Positions 8,602 through 17,762 of a stretch of 64,000 bases of DNA are shown here, piece by piece; the first letter of the stretch is position 1; every line of letters begins with the position of its first letter. Below the pieces are notes generated by a model. The model saw only the letters and a program-made list of their open reading frames with translations. It ran no database searches and was not told where the DNA came from. Both the position numbers and the translations under genes were made by a program. Where the stretch lies: NCBI RefSeq assembly GCF_002797915.1, contig NZ_PGTY01000001.1, positions 1,939,494 through 2,003,493 of the forward strand, written 5' to 3'. Origin of the DNA: Yoonia maricola. Its GTDB lineage: Bacteria > Pseudomonadota > Alphaproteobacteria > Rhodobacterales > Rhodobacteraceae.

Positions 8602-8636
8602 CGTAATCTGTTGCGCATGAAGCGCAACAGATTACG
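8602..8636. other. 15-bp perfect inverted repeat (stem-loop)
   Basis: CGTAATCTGTTGCGC is followed after ATGAA by its exact complement. It sits between the end of the CO-dehydrogenase operon and the P450 promoter region, both on the minus strand. It could end transcription of the upstream operon, though it lacks a clear T-run, or it could be a second operator. Confidence 0.5.
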
Positions 8637-8654
8637 TCCAACGTGAATGCGCGA

Positions 8655-9437
8655 TCAGCAACTCTGCACGGCGCGGCGTGTCAGAACACCGATCAAATGG
8701 GCGCGATAGGCAGCAGAGCCGTGAAGATCAGAAATCATGTCACCCGCATTAACCGCCAGCCCTTCAACTGCGCTGGCCGAAAAATCAGCGCTCAGGGCTT
8801 CTTCTGCGACGGACCAGCGGAAGACACCACCATTTGAAGCACCCGTCACCGCAACGCGTACGGCATCGCCAAATCTGGCCACAAAGACCCCGACAAGCGC
8901 GAACCGCGACGCAGGTTGGTCGAACTTTTGATAGTTTGCAGCGTCAGGGATGGGAAAGTTCACAGCCGTAATGATCTCACCCTCATCAAGTGCTGTTTCA
9001 AACAGATCCGTAAAGAAATCATCCGCCGCGATTTCACGCCTGTCTGTGATGATCGTCGCCCCTGATCCAAGCGCCCCCGCCGGATAGCAGGCCGCGGGGT
9101 CATTGTTGGCAATTGAACCGCCGATCGTCCCGCGATTGCGCACAGCCGGGTCACCGATATTGCCCGCCAAAGCGGCCAAAGCAGGATAGGCGGCACCTTC
9201 CTCTGCGACCTGTGCATGGGTGGTCGCCCCTCCAACGCGCAAGATACCAGAGGCGGCACTGACGCCGACCATTTCGGCCAAATCGCTCAGCTTGACCAGC
9301 ACTTCGGGTGCCGCCAGCCGCTGTTTCATGGTCGGCAAAAGTGTCTGTCCGCCCCCCAATGCCTGCGCGCCATCGGCTTTCATCGCGCTTGCTGCATCCG
9401 CGACTGATGAGGGGATCACCAAATCAAAATCATACAT
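8655..9437 (-). CDS. coxM: CO dehydrogenase-type FAD subunit (medium subunit, form II)
   Basis: A 260-residue FAD-binding subunit of the xanthine oxidase/CO dehydrogenase family. Typical stretches are LGGGQTLLPTMKQRL near residues 28-42, and then RNRGTIGGSIANNDPAACYPA, which hold the FAD. It passes electrons from the iron-sulphur subunit to the final acceptor. It is the last gene of a coxS-coxL-coxM operon, the order usual for form II enzymes; form I operons are coxM-coxS-coxL. The start ATG at 9437 has AAGGA nearby. Whether the enzyme oxidises CO or another substrate is open for form II. Confidence 0.88.
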   Translation of the reverse strand: MYDFDLVIPSSVADAASAMKADGAQALGGGQTLLPTMKQRLAAPEVLVKLSDLAEMVGVSAASGILRVGGATTHAQVAEEGAAYPALAALAGNIGDPAVRNRGTIGGSIANNDPAACYPAGALGSGATIITDRREIAADDFFTDLFETALDEGEIITAVNFPIPDAANYQKFDQPASRFALVGVFVARFGDAVRVAVTGASNGGVFRWSVAEEALSADFSASAVEGLAVNAGDMISDLHGSAAYRAHLIGVLTRRAVQSC

Positions 9438-9500
9438 GGTTTATATCCTTGTTCTGAAGCCAAAGGGCGGGGCGCACCCCAACCCTTGGCCAATCAAAAA

Positions 9501-11867
9501 TCATTTGTTCATCGCCGCCCACACACGAGAGGGCGAAACAGGCATGTCGATATGATCGACATCGTGCCCCCCGCGCGCGAGCGCATCGACCACGGCATTT
9601 ACAATTGTCGGAGGGGAGCCAATGGCACCAGCTTCACCACATCCCTTGGACCCAATCGGGTTATGGTTGCAGCGCGTCGCATGGCTATGATCAACCACAA
9701 AGCTCGGCAGATCATCGGCCCTTGGCATGGCGTAATCCATCAGAGACCCCGACAATAATTGGCCATTGTCGTCATAAACGCTGTTTTCCAAAAGCGCCTG
9801 ACCAATACCCTGTGCCAGTCCGCCTTCGACCTGCCCCGTAACGATCATCGGGTTCACGACCACGCCAAAGTCGTCCAGCGCAACCATAGAACAAATGGTC
9901 ACCTTGCCTGTTTCCGGATCGACCTCAACTTCGCTGGCATAAGCACCAGAGGGGTAGGTAAAATTGGCGGGGTCATAGAATGCCGTTTCTTCCAAACCCG
10001 GCTCAAGACCCTCAATCGGATACTCATGCGGGATGTAGGCTTTCAGCGCGACATCGCCAAATCCGACACTCTTGTTCGTGCCCGCAATGGAAAAGACGCC
10101 GTCGGAAAAATCGATGTTATCCGGTTCATCTTCCAGCATATGCGCCGCGATTGCGGTGGCCTTGACGATGATCTTTTCCGTGGCACGGAACACGGCTGAT
10201 CCACAAACTGCAAGGCTGCGCGACCCATAGGTGCCCATGCCAAACGGAATTTTCGACGTATCCCCGTGGACGATATCTATCGTTTCAGGGTCCACGCCCA
10301 GCATATCGGCAACAATCTGCGGGAAAGCCGTTTCATGGCCCTGACCATGGCTATGCGCCCCAACCATGACCGAGATATTGCCGGTGGGGTTCACCCGCAC
10401 GGTTGCTGCATCATAAAGGCCAACACGCGCACCAAGGATACCAACAAGGTTCGACGGCGCGATGCCGCAGGCCTCGATATAGGCGTTGATGCCAAGGCCA
10501 CGCAGCTTGCCCTGCTTTGCACTTTCCGCACGGCGGGCTTCAAATCCGGCAAAGTCAGCGGTCTTTTCCAGACCATCCATCAGCGCATCATAATTGCCGC
10601 TGTCATATTCAAGGCCAGCAGCAGAGGCATAGGGGTATTGGTCCTTCTTGATAAAGTTTTTGCGCCGGATCTCGACCGGGTCCATGCCCAGTTCACGGGC
10701 GCATTTGTCGATCACACGTTCAAGCGAATAGGTCGCTTCGGGGCGACCGGCACCACGATAGGCATCAACGGGGGCCGTGTTGGTGAACACCGCTTTGACG
10801 TTCACATAGACATTGGGAACGGTGTAGTTCCCGGCCATCAATGTGCCGTGCAGGAAAGTGGGGGTCGCCGTCGAAAAATTCGACAGATAGGCCCCGACAT
10901 TCGCCATGGTTTCAGTCCGGAAGGCAATGAACGTCCCGTCCTTTTCGCAGGCCAGTTCAATCTTGGTGACGTGATCGCGCCCATGCGCATCTGACAGGAA
11001 AGCTTCGGTGCGGGTTGCGGTCCATTTCACGGGACGTCCCAGTTTCTTGGCCGCAGCCAGAACCAAGGCTTCTTCGCCGTAGTGATAAATCTTGGACCCA
11101 AAGCCACCACCCACATCAGGGGCCAGCACCGTCAGCTTGTTTTCAGGAATGCCAAGCACAAATGCCGAAATCAGCAGGCGCGACAAATGCGGGTTCTGCG
11201 ACGTCGTGGTCAGTTTATAATCACCAGTGCCGGGATCGTATTCGCCGATCGAACAACGCGGTTCCAGCGCATTGGGCACCAGCCGGTTGTTGATCAATTC
11301 CAAGGTCGTTACATGCGGCGCCTTCTTGATCGCCTCATCCGTGGCCGCACGGTTATCTTCGATCCAACCCCAGTCAAAACAGGTGTTGGTTCCGATCTCG
11401 TCATGGACAAGCGTACCAGAATTCGCGACAGCCGAGGCCATATCAACCACGGCATCAAGCTCCTCAATATCCGCTTCAATCGCTTCCACCGCATCCATCG
11501 CTTCCTCAAGCGTGTCGGCAATGACGGCAGCATAGGCATCACCCACATGGCGCACTTTGCCGTGGGCCAATACGGGCCGCTTGGGTTCTTTCATCGGCTC
11601 TCCGTCACGGCTGACGATGGCCCAACCAGCGGGATTGCCGCCCACTTCGACAAAATCTTCGCCCGTGAATATGGCCAAGACACCGGGCATTGCGGCGGCA
11701 GCACTTGTATCAATGCTTTTGATCTTGCCATTCGCAACCTGACTGCGGGCAAAAGCACAATAAGACGTATTCTGTGGCGTGAAATCGTCAGTATACTTTC
11801 CGCGACCCGTCAGAAACCGCGTGTCTTCTCTGCGTTTGGTTGGTGCACCAATTCCTCCATCTGGCAT
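9501..11867 (-). CDS. coxL: Form II CO dehydrogenase-type molybdopterin subunit (large subunit)
   Basis: A 788-residue molybdenum-binding catalytic subunit. The active-site loop at about residues 369-375 reads AYRGAGR, the form II signature; bona fide form I CO dehydrogenases have AYXCSFR with the copper-binding cysteine. GGGFGSKIY (about 253-261) and the C-terminal GSKGCGEAGAIG with the catalytic glutamate are present. Form II enzymes are common in roseobacters, and their role in CO oxidation is disputed, so aldehyde or heterocycle oxidation is possible. The ATG at 11867 has AGGGAGG upstream. No accessory coxDEFG genes lie next to it, which further limits the case for CO oxidation from this locus alone. 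Confidence 0.92.
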   Translation of the reverse strand: MPDGGIGAPTKRREDTRFLTGRGKYTDDFTPQNTSYCAFARSQVANGKIKSIDTSAAAAMPGVLAIFTGEDFVEVGGNPAGWAIVSRDGEPMKEPKRPVLAHGKVRHVGDAYAAVIADTLEEAMDAVEAIEADIEELDAVVDMASAVANSGTLVHDEIGTNTCFDWGWIEDNRAATDEAIKKAPHVTTLELINNRLVPNALEPRCSIGEYDPGTGDYKLTTTSQNPHLSRLLISAFVLGIPENKLTVLAPDVGGGFGSKIYHYGEEALVLAAAKKLGRPVKWTATRTEAFLSDAHGRDHVTKIELACEKDGTFIAFRTETMANVGAYLSNFSTATPTFLHGTLMAGNYTVPNVYVNVKAVFTNTAPVDAYRGAGRPEATYSLERVIDKCARELGMDPVEIRRKNFIKKDQYPYASAAGLEYDSGNYDALMDGLEKTADFAGFEARRAESAKQGKLRGLGINAYIEACGIAPSNLVGILGARVGLYDAATVRVNPTGNISVMVGAHSHGQGHETAFPQIVADMLGVDPETIDIVHGDTSKIPFGMGTYGSRSLAVCGSAVFRATEKIIVKATAIAAHMLEDEPDNIDFSDGVFSIAGTNKSVGFGDVALKAYIPHEYPIEGLEPGLEETAFYDPANFTYPSGAYASEVEVDPETGKVTICSMVALDDFGVVVNPMIVTGQVEGGLAQGIGQALLENSVYDDNGQLLSGSLMDYAMPRADDLPSFVVDHSHATRCNHNPIGSKGCGEAGAIGSPPTIVNAVVDALARGGHDVDHIDMPVSPSRVWAAMNK

Positions 11868-11879
11868 GTGGTATCCTCC

Positions 11880-12365
11880 CTATTCAGCGGCAATCGCGGG
11901 GACGGCTTGTCCGCTCGCGGCCATGATTGCGTTTACGATGCCCTGATATCCGGTACATCGGCAGATATTGCCCTCAAGATAATCGCGAATCTCGGCCTCA
12001 TTGGGCTTGGGGTTATCTTTGAGCAGTGCAGCCGCACTCATCACCATGCCCGGTGTGCAAAAGCCGCACTGCAATCCATGATGATCCTTGAAGGCCTGCT
12101 GGATCACATTCAACGAACCGTCCGGGGCCGCCTGTCCTTCGATGGTATCAATCGTGGCCCCGTCCAGTTCGACGGCAAAGACCGCGCAGGATTTCACAGC
12201 TTTGCCGTTCACATGCACGACACAAGCGCCGCATTGGCTGGTGTCACAGCCAATATGCGTCCCAGTCAGGTGCAGTTTTTCGCGCAGGGCGGTGGACAAC
12301 AGAGTGCGGTTTTCCACCTCTGTCGACCGGGCGCGTCCGTTGATGTTCATGGTGACCTTTGGCAT
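11880..12365 (-). CDS. coxS: CO dehydrogenase-type [2Fe-2S] subunit (small subunit)
   Basis: A 161-residue subunit with two [2Fe-2S] domains. The N-terminal plant-ferredoxin-type cluster has [21 protein letters not shown]. The C-terminal helical domain has CGFCTPGMV and CRCTGY. It carries electrons from the molybdenum site to FAD. The ATG at 12365 ([10 protein letters not shown]) is preferred over 12389 because AGGGAGG lies 5 bases upstream. It is first in the operon, followed closely by coxL. Confidence 0.92.
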   Translation of the reverse strand: MPKVTMNINGRARSTEVENRTLLSTALREKLHLTGTHIGCDTSQCGACVVHVNGKAVKSCAVFAVELDGATIDTIEGQAAPDGSLNVIQQAFKDHHGLQCGFCTPGMVMSAAALLKDNPKPNEAEIRDYLEGNICRCTGYQGIVNAIMAASGQAVPAIAAE

Positions 12366-12562
12366 CTTTTCCTCCCTAGAAATGATCAAGGATCAGGGCG
12401 TGTCATACTGACAACAAGCCTCTAATCGGTGCTTTATGTATATTTTGCTGTGCGGTTCATTTCATTGCGGCCCTCCCAAACCAACAATGCCTCCCGAGGC
12501 GAACAGACCAGCAATTCTAGCTGCATCTGGAAAGTGGTCGTCTTGTCACACCAGCACAAAAG

Positions 12563-12580
12563 TGTCGCACATCTGAGACA
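12563..12580. promoter_or_regulatory. Imperfect palindrome, possible regulator binding site
   Basis: TGTCGCACATCTGAGACA is an 18-base imperfect inverted repeat with TGTC/GACA ends. A further TGTCACA half-site lies at 12545-12551. It is between coxS and the AcoR-like regulator gene, about 200 bases upstream of coxS. TGTC-type inverted repeats are used by AcoR/MopR-type activators, so a binding site for the neighbouring regulator is a reasonable guess. Confidence 0.4.
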
Positions 12581-12589
12581 AGCTGCGGC

Positions 12590-13576
12590 TCATTCACTCA
12601 AACGCAGCCGTTTCATGCGCCGATACAAAGTCGCGCGCGACACATCCAGATCACGGGCAGCAACGCTGACGTTATTGTTGGCCCGCACCAGTGCACGCAC
12701 GACCGCGGCGCGTTCGGCCTTTTCAAAACCGACAGGGCCATCCCCACGTCCGAACAGATCACTGGCTGGCATTGCCGCAAATGCACCCTGCGTTTCCAGC
12801 CCATAGGCCTTGCGCGCGCCACGGGTTGCACCAATGACCACGTCGTCATGATCCACGGCCAGCAACATAGCGCAGGATGTGTCATCATGGTCAGCCACAA
12901 CGATGCGCGAGCCAGCAAAGTTCGCGCGGAAATTATCGGCCTCTACCATACGGGCCATCTGCGACACCATTTCAGCGATAAGCCCGTTGATGGTCTGCGT
13001 TTGATCCGCACGGGCAGAGGACACGTCGAGGGCTGCAATCAACTGCCCGTCGGCACCAAAGATAGGCGCATCAATACAGCTCATCGCGGTGTTGCGAGCC
13101 ATGAAATGCTCATTGCGGTGGATCGTCACCGGACGTTCTTCGGTGATGCAGGTGCCAATGCCGTTGGTGCCTTCTGCCGCCTCGCTCCAAACCGCACCAA
13201 GGCCTAATCCCCAGCCTTCGAAAACTGTCTGGTCAGCGTCCGAAAAGCGGTGATCGACAATGACACCTTCATCGTCAGTCAACACGACGCCACAACCCGA
13301 ACTCCCCAGCAGTTCAAACAGACGATCCAGTTTTGGTGCCGCGATTTCCATGACACGGCCCAATGCGTCCCGACGCTCGGCGATGTCGCGACCCGTCAGA
13401 CAGTCCTGTGGGGCCTTTTGGGATGGGTCAAGCCCATGCGCCAGCATGGAACGTCGCCAAGAGGCCGCCAACCGTGACCGTGCCGCGGCTGACTTTGATT
13501 GCACTGATGCCATAACAGCATCAACATGGGTCGTAGGTAACGTGGCCAAATGCTGCATTCCCCCCACACCATTCAT
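12590..13576 (-). CDS. AcoR-like GAF/Fis-type transcriptional regulator without AAA+ domain
   Basis: About 328 residues. A GAF sensor part (EGTNGIGTCITEERPVTIHRNEHF; APIFGADGQLIAALDVSS) is followed by a linker and a C-terminal Fis-type helix-turn-helix (NNVSVAARDLDVSRATLYRRMKRL). The central AAA+ sigma-54-interacting domain of true AcoR, with its GAFTGA loop, is absent, so it probably does not activate sigma-54 promoters itself. It lies just upstream of coxSLM in the same direction and is likely the regulator of that operon. The start is uncertain: ATG at 13576 or 13558. The longer frame to 13666 would run into potI. Confidence 0.8.
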   Translation of the reverse strand: MNGVGGMQHLATLPTTHVDAVMASVQSKSAAARSRLAASWRRSMLAHGLDPSQKAPQDCLTGRDIAERRDALGRVMEIAAPKLDRLFELLGSSGCGVVLTDDEGVIVDHRFSDADQTVFEGWGLGLGAVWSEAAEGTNGIGTCITEERPVTIHRNEHFMARNTAMSCIDAPIFGADGQLIAALDVSSARADQTQTINGLIAEMVSQMARMVEADNFRANFAGSRIVVADHDDTSCAMLLAVDHDDVVIGATRGARKAYGLETQGAFAAMPASDLFGRGDGPVGFEKAERAAVVRALVRANNNVSVAARDLDVSRATLYRRMKRLRLSE

Positions 13577-13628
13577 CCGTAAAAAGAAACAAGAGTCAAA
13601 TCCGGCGACGGCCAAACAAAGCCGCACT

Positions 13629-14447
13629 CTACCCAGCTTGTTCAGCCATGCGTTCTGCACGCTCACGGCGCATCACCGCCCGCTTGGTCGATAGCGACGC
13701 CATGATCGTTCCAATTGTCACCAACCCAATCAGAATCGTCGAAAGCGCATTGATTTCGGGACTGACGCCCAGCCGGATGGAACTGAACACCTTGATCGGC
13801 AGCGTGGTGGCCGATGGGCCCGCAACGAAGGATGCGATTACAAGATCGTCCAGTGACAGCGTGAGGGCCAACAACCAGCCAGAGATCACCGCAGGCGCGA
13901 TAATCGGCAGCGTAACCAGACGAAACGCCTCAAAGGGGGTGCAGCCAAGGTCAAGTGCTGCTTCCTCGACGGATCGATCAAAGCTGACCAAACGCGAACT
14001 GACCACAACCGAGACATAACACATCGAAAATGTCGCATGCGCGAGGATGATAGTGAACAAACCACGGTCCAGCCCAATCGAGATAAAAAGCAATAGCAGC
14101 GACAACCCTGTGATGACTTCGGGCATCACCAGCGGCGCATAGATCATCCCCGAAAACAGCGTCCGCCCATAAAACCGCCCGCCCCGCACCAGCACATAGG
14201 CCCCCATCGTGCCAAGGATTGTGGCAATGATGGATGAAAAGAAACCCACTTTGAACGTCACCCAAGCGGCATCCAAGAACGCTTCGTTTTGTAACAGCTC
14301 CCCATACCATTTGGTGGAAAACCCACCCCAGACGGTCACCAACCGGCTTTCGTTGAAGCTGTAGATGATCACCACGATCATCGGGATGTAGAGAAACGCA
14401 AAACCCAGCGTAAGCGAGGTCGCGTTGAACCATGTCAGCCGCCTCAT
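13629..14447 (-). CDS. potI: Putrescine ABC transporter permease PotI-like
   Basis: A 272-residue inner membrane permease with six hydrophobic segments and the EAA loop EEAALDLGCTPFEAFRLVTLP, which contacts the ATPase. It is the second permease of a spermidine/putrescine-type importer. It overlaps potH by an ATGA, and with potH, potG and potF forms a full uptake system. Substrate specificity is inferred from the neighbouring putrescine breakdown genes. Confidence 0.88.
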   Translation of the reverse strand: MRRLTWFNATSLTLGFAFLYIPMIVVIIYSFNESRLVTVWGGFSTKWYGELLQNEAFLDAAWVTFKVGFFSSIIATILGTMGAYVLVRGGRFYGRTLFSGMIYAPLVMPEVITGLSLLLLFISIGLDRGLFTIILAHATFSMCYVSVVVSSRLVSFDRSVEEAALDLGCTPFEAFRLVTLPIIAPAVISGWLLALTLSLDDLVIASFVAGPSATTLPIKVFSSIRLGVSPEINALSTILIGLVTIGTIMASLSTKRAVMRRERAERMAEQAG

Positions 14448-15340
14448 GTCTCGGCCTCCATCATCTTCTGCTCGTTACGCTGATAAAGAACGATAGGGAT
14501 GATCAGGATCAGTAACAGAATGACGGCAACCGCACTGGCGACCGGCCAGTCACGGTTGTTGTAGAACTCTTCAAACAGCGTCTTGCCGATCATCAGCGTG
14601 TCTGATCCACCCAGCAAGGAAGGGATCACAAACTCGCCCAGCGCCGGGATGAAGACAAGGAAACAGCCCGCGATGATGCCCGCTTTGGACAGTGGCACGG
14701 TAATGCGCCAGAACGCCTCTGTCCGCGAACAGCCTAAATCCTCTGCCGCTTCCAGCAGCGACCCGTCCAGTTTGATCAGCGTGGCGTAGATTGGTAGGAT
14801 CATGAACGGGCAATAGGTGTAAACGATGCCGATGTAGACGGCGACATTGGTGTTCAGGATCGTCAGCGGTTCACCGATCAGACCCAGCCACATCAGGAAC
14901 TGGTTCAACATCCCTTCCTGGCTCAGGATACCGATCAGCGAATACACCCGGATCAGAAAGCTGGTCCAGAACGGCAGGATCACCAGCAGCATCAATGTCG
15001 GCTGCCACTCCTTGGGCGCGTTCGCCATGCCGTAGGCGATAGGAAACCCGATCAGCAGGCATATGAAGGTCGAGATAAAGGCGATCTGGACGCTGGACAG
15101 ATAGCTTTTCCAATAAAGGTCATCGGTCGCCAGAAACTCGAAGTTCTCAAAATCAAGCTGCGAAAGGAAATCGCGAAAGCCCGCCCAGCCTTCAGACAAT
15201 TCCAGCGTCGGCGTATAGGGCGGGATCGACAGCGCGATGTCTGACAGCGAAATCTTAAAGACGATCAGGAAGGGGATCAGAAACAGCCCCAGCAGCCAGA
15301 AATAGGGCACCGCGATAAGAGAGAAACGACGCAGGTTCAT
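14444..15340 (-). CDS. potH: Putrescine ABC transporter permease PotH-like
   Basis: A 298-residue inner membrane permease with six predicted helices. The EAA motif is LLEAAEDLGCSRTEAFWRIT. The long periplasmic loop after the first helix (residues about 35-85) is typical of PotB/PotH. It starts at 15340, where its ATG shares a base with the potG stop, and ends in an ATGA overlap with potI. It pairs with potI to make the channel. Confidence 0.9.
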   Translation of the reverse strand: MNLRRFSLIAVPYFWLLGLFLIPFLIVFKISLSDIALSIPPYTPTLELSEGWAGFRDFLSQLDFENFEFLATDDLYWKSYLSSVQIAFISTFICLLIGFPIAYGMANAPKEWQPTLMLLVILPFWTSFLIRVYSLIGILSQEGMLNQFLMWLGLIGEPLTILNTNVAVYIGIVYTYCPFMILPIYATLIKLDGSLLEAAEDLGCSRTEAFWRITVPLSKAGIIAGCFLVFIPALGEFVIPSLLGGSDTLMIGKTLFEEFYNNRDWPVASAVAVILLLILIIPIVLYQRNEQKMMEAET

Positions 15341-16461
15341 CAGCGCTCCAACACGATACCGGCTGTATCAGTCCACGACAGCCAGACCTCATCTTCCCAT
15401 GTAAACGGGCGGCTGGCACGACGGCGTGAATTGGCGGTCTGCGCCTTGATCACGATGCCACTTGGCAGTTGCACGTGATAGGTCGACAGGTTGCCAAGAT
15501 AGGCGATATCCAGAACCTTGCCCTGCACAACATTGTTACGATCCGCCGGTCTCTCTGCCGAAATTGCAACCTTCTCTGGGCGGATTGCAAAGCTGACGTT
15601 GCCATCATCCATTGGCTTTGAGGGTGTACCGATAATCGGCGGCTGCCCTTCGGCCCAGCTGATCGCCATCGTATCACCCTGCGCTTTGCCGTGACCTTCG
15701 ATGATGTTCACATCGCCGATGAAGTCAGCCACATAGGTGCTGTTGGGTGCCTCATAGATCCGGTCAGGAGTATCAACCTGTTTCAGCTTACCATGGTCCA
15801 TCACCGCGACGCGGGATGCGACTGTCATCGCCTCTTCCTGATCATGGGTTACGACGACAAAGGTCGTTCCGGTCTTCTCCTGAATATCCATCAGTTCAAA
15901 CTGCGTGTCCTGGCGCAGCTTCTTATCCAGCGCCGACAGCGGCTCATCCAGCAGCAACAACTTCGGCGCTTTCGCCAAAGCGCGGGCCAAGGCCACGCGT
16001 TGGCGCTGACCACCCGAAATCTGCTCGGGCTTGCGCTGGCCAAACTTTTCAATCTGCACAAGGCGCAGCATTTCCTTGACCCGCGCATCAATCTGGTCAG
16101 GGGGCAGCTTATCGCGCTTCAAGCCAAAAGCGATGTTGTCATACACCGTCAAATGCGGAAACAACGCATAGGACTGGAACATCATGTTCACACTGCGCTT
16201 GTTGGGCGGAATAGGCGAGATATCCTGCCCATCCAGCATGATCGTGCCACTGGTGGGCGTTTCAAAACCCGCCAGCATGCGCATCATCGTGGTCTTGCCA
16301 CAGCCCGAAGGGCCAAGCAGGGCGAAGAATTCTTTTTCAAAGATATCAATACTTAGATTATCAACCGCAGTGAAATCGCCAAAGCGTTTGGTGACATTGC
16401 GAAACTGGATCAGTGGGTTTGCGGCAGGATCATTCCAAGGCTCAAACACGGTTTCGGGCAT
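15340..16461 (-). CDS. potG: Putrescine ABC transporter ATP-binding protein PotG-like
   Basis: An ATPase of about 373 residues. Walker A is GPSGCGKTT, the signature is SGGQRQRVALARAL, and Walker B is LLLLDEPLSALD. A C-terminal TOBE regulatory domain follows (about residues 290-373). The N-terminus RNVTKRFGDFTAVDNL is typical of PotA/PotG. The ATG at 16461 (MPETVFEP) is chosen; a GTG at 16512 would add 17 residues of low family likeness. It powers PotHI. Confidence 0.9.
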   Translation of the reverse strand: MPETVFEPWNDPAANPLIQFRNVTKRFGDFTAVDNLSIDIFEKEFFALLGPSGCGKTTMMRMLAGFETPTSGTIMLDGQDISPIPPNKRSVNMMFQSYALFPHLTVYDNIAFGLKRDKLPPDQIDARVKEMLRLVQIEKFGQRKPEQISGGQRQRVALARALAKAPKLLLLDEPLSALDKKLRQDTQFELMDIQEKTGTTFVVVTHDQEEAMTVASRVAVMDHGKLKQVDTPDRIYEAPNSTYVADFIGDVNIIEGHGKAQGDTMAISWAEGQPPIIGTPSKPMDDGNVSFAIRPEKVAISAERPADRNNVVQGKVLDIAYLGNLSTYHVQLPSGIVIKAQTANSRRRASRPFTWEDEVWLSWTDTAGIVLER

Positions 16462-16530
16462 AGATATCGGGGCCTTTGATCTGCGCGAATAGATTGCCCC
16501 GACCGATAGCACGGCCGGGGCATCATCAGT

Positions 16531-17619
16531 TTAGGTGCCGGATTTCATACGTGTCCACATCCGCGTGACAAAACGCTGCGCGCGCGCATCATAGGGTGTG
16601 GCGGTGTAAAGTGTCTCAAGCGTGGCCTCATCAGGATAGATCGCGGTATCACCGATCACATCCTCAAGCAGGAACGGCTGGGACGCCTCGTTGCCGTTGG
16701 CGTAGTAGACATAGTTCGACGCCGCTGCCATGTTTTCGGCGTCCAAAATGAAATTCAGGAATGCATGTGCGCCTTCGGGATTTGGCGCATCGACAGGAAT
16801 GGCCATCTGGTCAAACCACATCAGGGCCCCTTCGACAGGGGCGTTATATGCAATCTCGACCCCGTTGTCGGCTTCCCACGCGCGGTCACGTGACTGCAGG
16901 ATGTCTCCGGACCAGCCAAAGGCCACGCAAATATCGCCATTGGCCAAAGCCGAAATATACTCAGAGCTATGGTACTTTTGAACGTAAGGACGAACAGCAG
17001 CAAGGATAGGTTCGGCCTTGGCAAGCGTCTCTTCGTCTTTTGCGTCAGGATCTTCGCCAATGTATTGCAAAGCGGCTGGTATGATTTCGGTCGGGGCATC
17101 AATAAAATGCACGCCGCAAGACGCCAGCTTTTCCATGTTCTCAGGATTGAACACCAACTCAAGCGAATTGATGGGCGCATCCTCACCCAAAATCTCGGTC
17201 ACTTTATCAACGTTCACGCCGATGCCTGTGGTGCCCCACATGTAGTTGATCGAATAATTGCCACCGGGGTCATAGGTCTCGGTCCGCGCTTCGACCACGT
17301 CCCACAGGTTCCCGATATTGCTCAGTTGCGACTTATCAAGCTCTTGGAACGCGCCCGCTGCGATCTGGCGTTGCAGAAATGACGCCGAAGGTACGACGAC
17401 ATCATAACCTGACCCACCTGCAAGCAGCTTGGTTTCCAGCACTTCGTTGCTGTCGAAAACATCATAGATCAGCTCATACCCGGTTTCTTCCTCAAACTTG
17501 GTAAGCAGTTCTTCATCGATATAGTCGGACCAGTTATAGACCCGCACCTCTTCTGCCCACCCTGCTTGCGCGGCAAGCACAACCGCCGCAACAGCAGTGC
17601 AAGATTTCGTTCTGAGCAT
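16531..17619 (-). CDS. potF: Periplasmic putrescine-binding protein PotF-like
   Basis: A 362-residue substrate-binding protein. A signal peptide with a hydrophobic core (AVAAVVLAAQAGWA) ends near residue 21. The mature protein starts EEVRVYNWSDYIDEELLTKFEEETG, the classic PotD/PotF beginning. The ATG at 17619 has CGGAGG about 6 bases upstream. It is the first gene of the potFGHI operon and is read away from the GntR gene, with a 143-base divergent promoter region between them. Confidence 0.9.
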   Translation of the reverse strand: MLRTKSCTAVAAVVLAAQAGWAEEVRVYNWSDYIDEELLTKFEEETGYELIYDVFDSNEVLETKLLAGGSGYDVVVPSASFLQRQIAAGAFQELDKSQLSNIGNLWDVVEARTETYDPGGNYSINYMWGTTGIGVNVDKVTEILGEDAPINSLELVFNPENMEKLASCGVHFIDAPTEIIPAALQYIGEDPDAKDEETLAKAEPILAAVRPYVQKYHSSEYISALANGDICVAFGWSGDILQSRDRAWEADNGVEIAYNAPVEGALMWFDQMAIPVDAPNPEGAHAFLNFILDAENMAAASNYVYYANGNEASQPFLLEDVIGDTAIYPDEATLETLYTATPYDARAQRFVTRMWTRMKSGT

Positions 17620-17762
17620 GTAAACCTCCGTTGGATTGTCCCGTAATCGCAGATAGCTTTGATGAAATTCTGGGCCTTTGCAATCATGTTGTTGGAATTT
17701 GATAGGTTTTGACAACTTAAGGGCTTTATGAAATCCATTGTGCCTCAGGGACGGGCGTTAGA

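Noticed and set aside
8655..12365. True CO dehydrogenase (form I)
   Set aside because: The active-site loop is AYRGAGR, the form II type, and accessory genes are missing.
12390..12589. Sigma-54 promoter upstream of coxS
   Set aside because: A GG/GC-like pair was seen near 12465-12480 but the spacing is wrong, and the adjacent regulator lacks the AAA+ domain.
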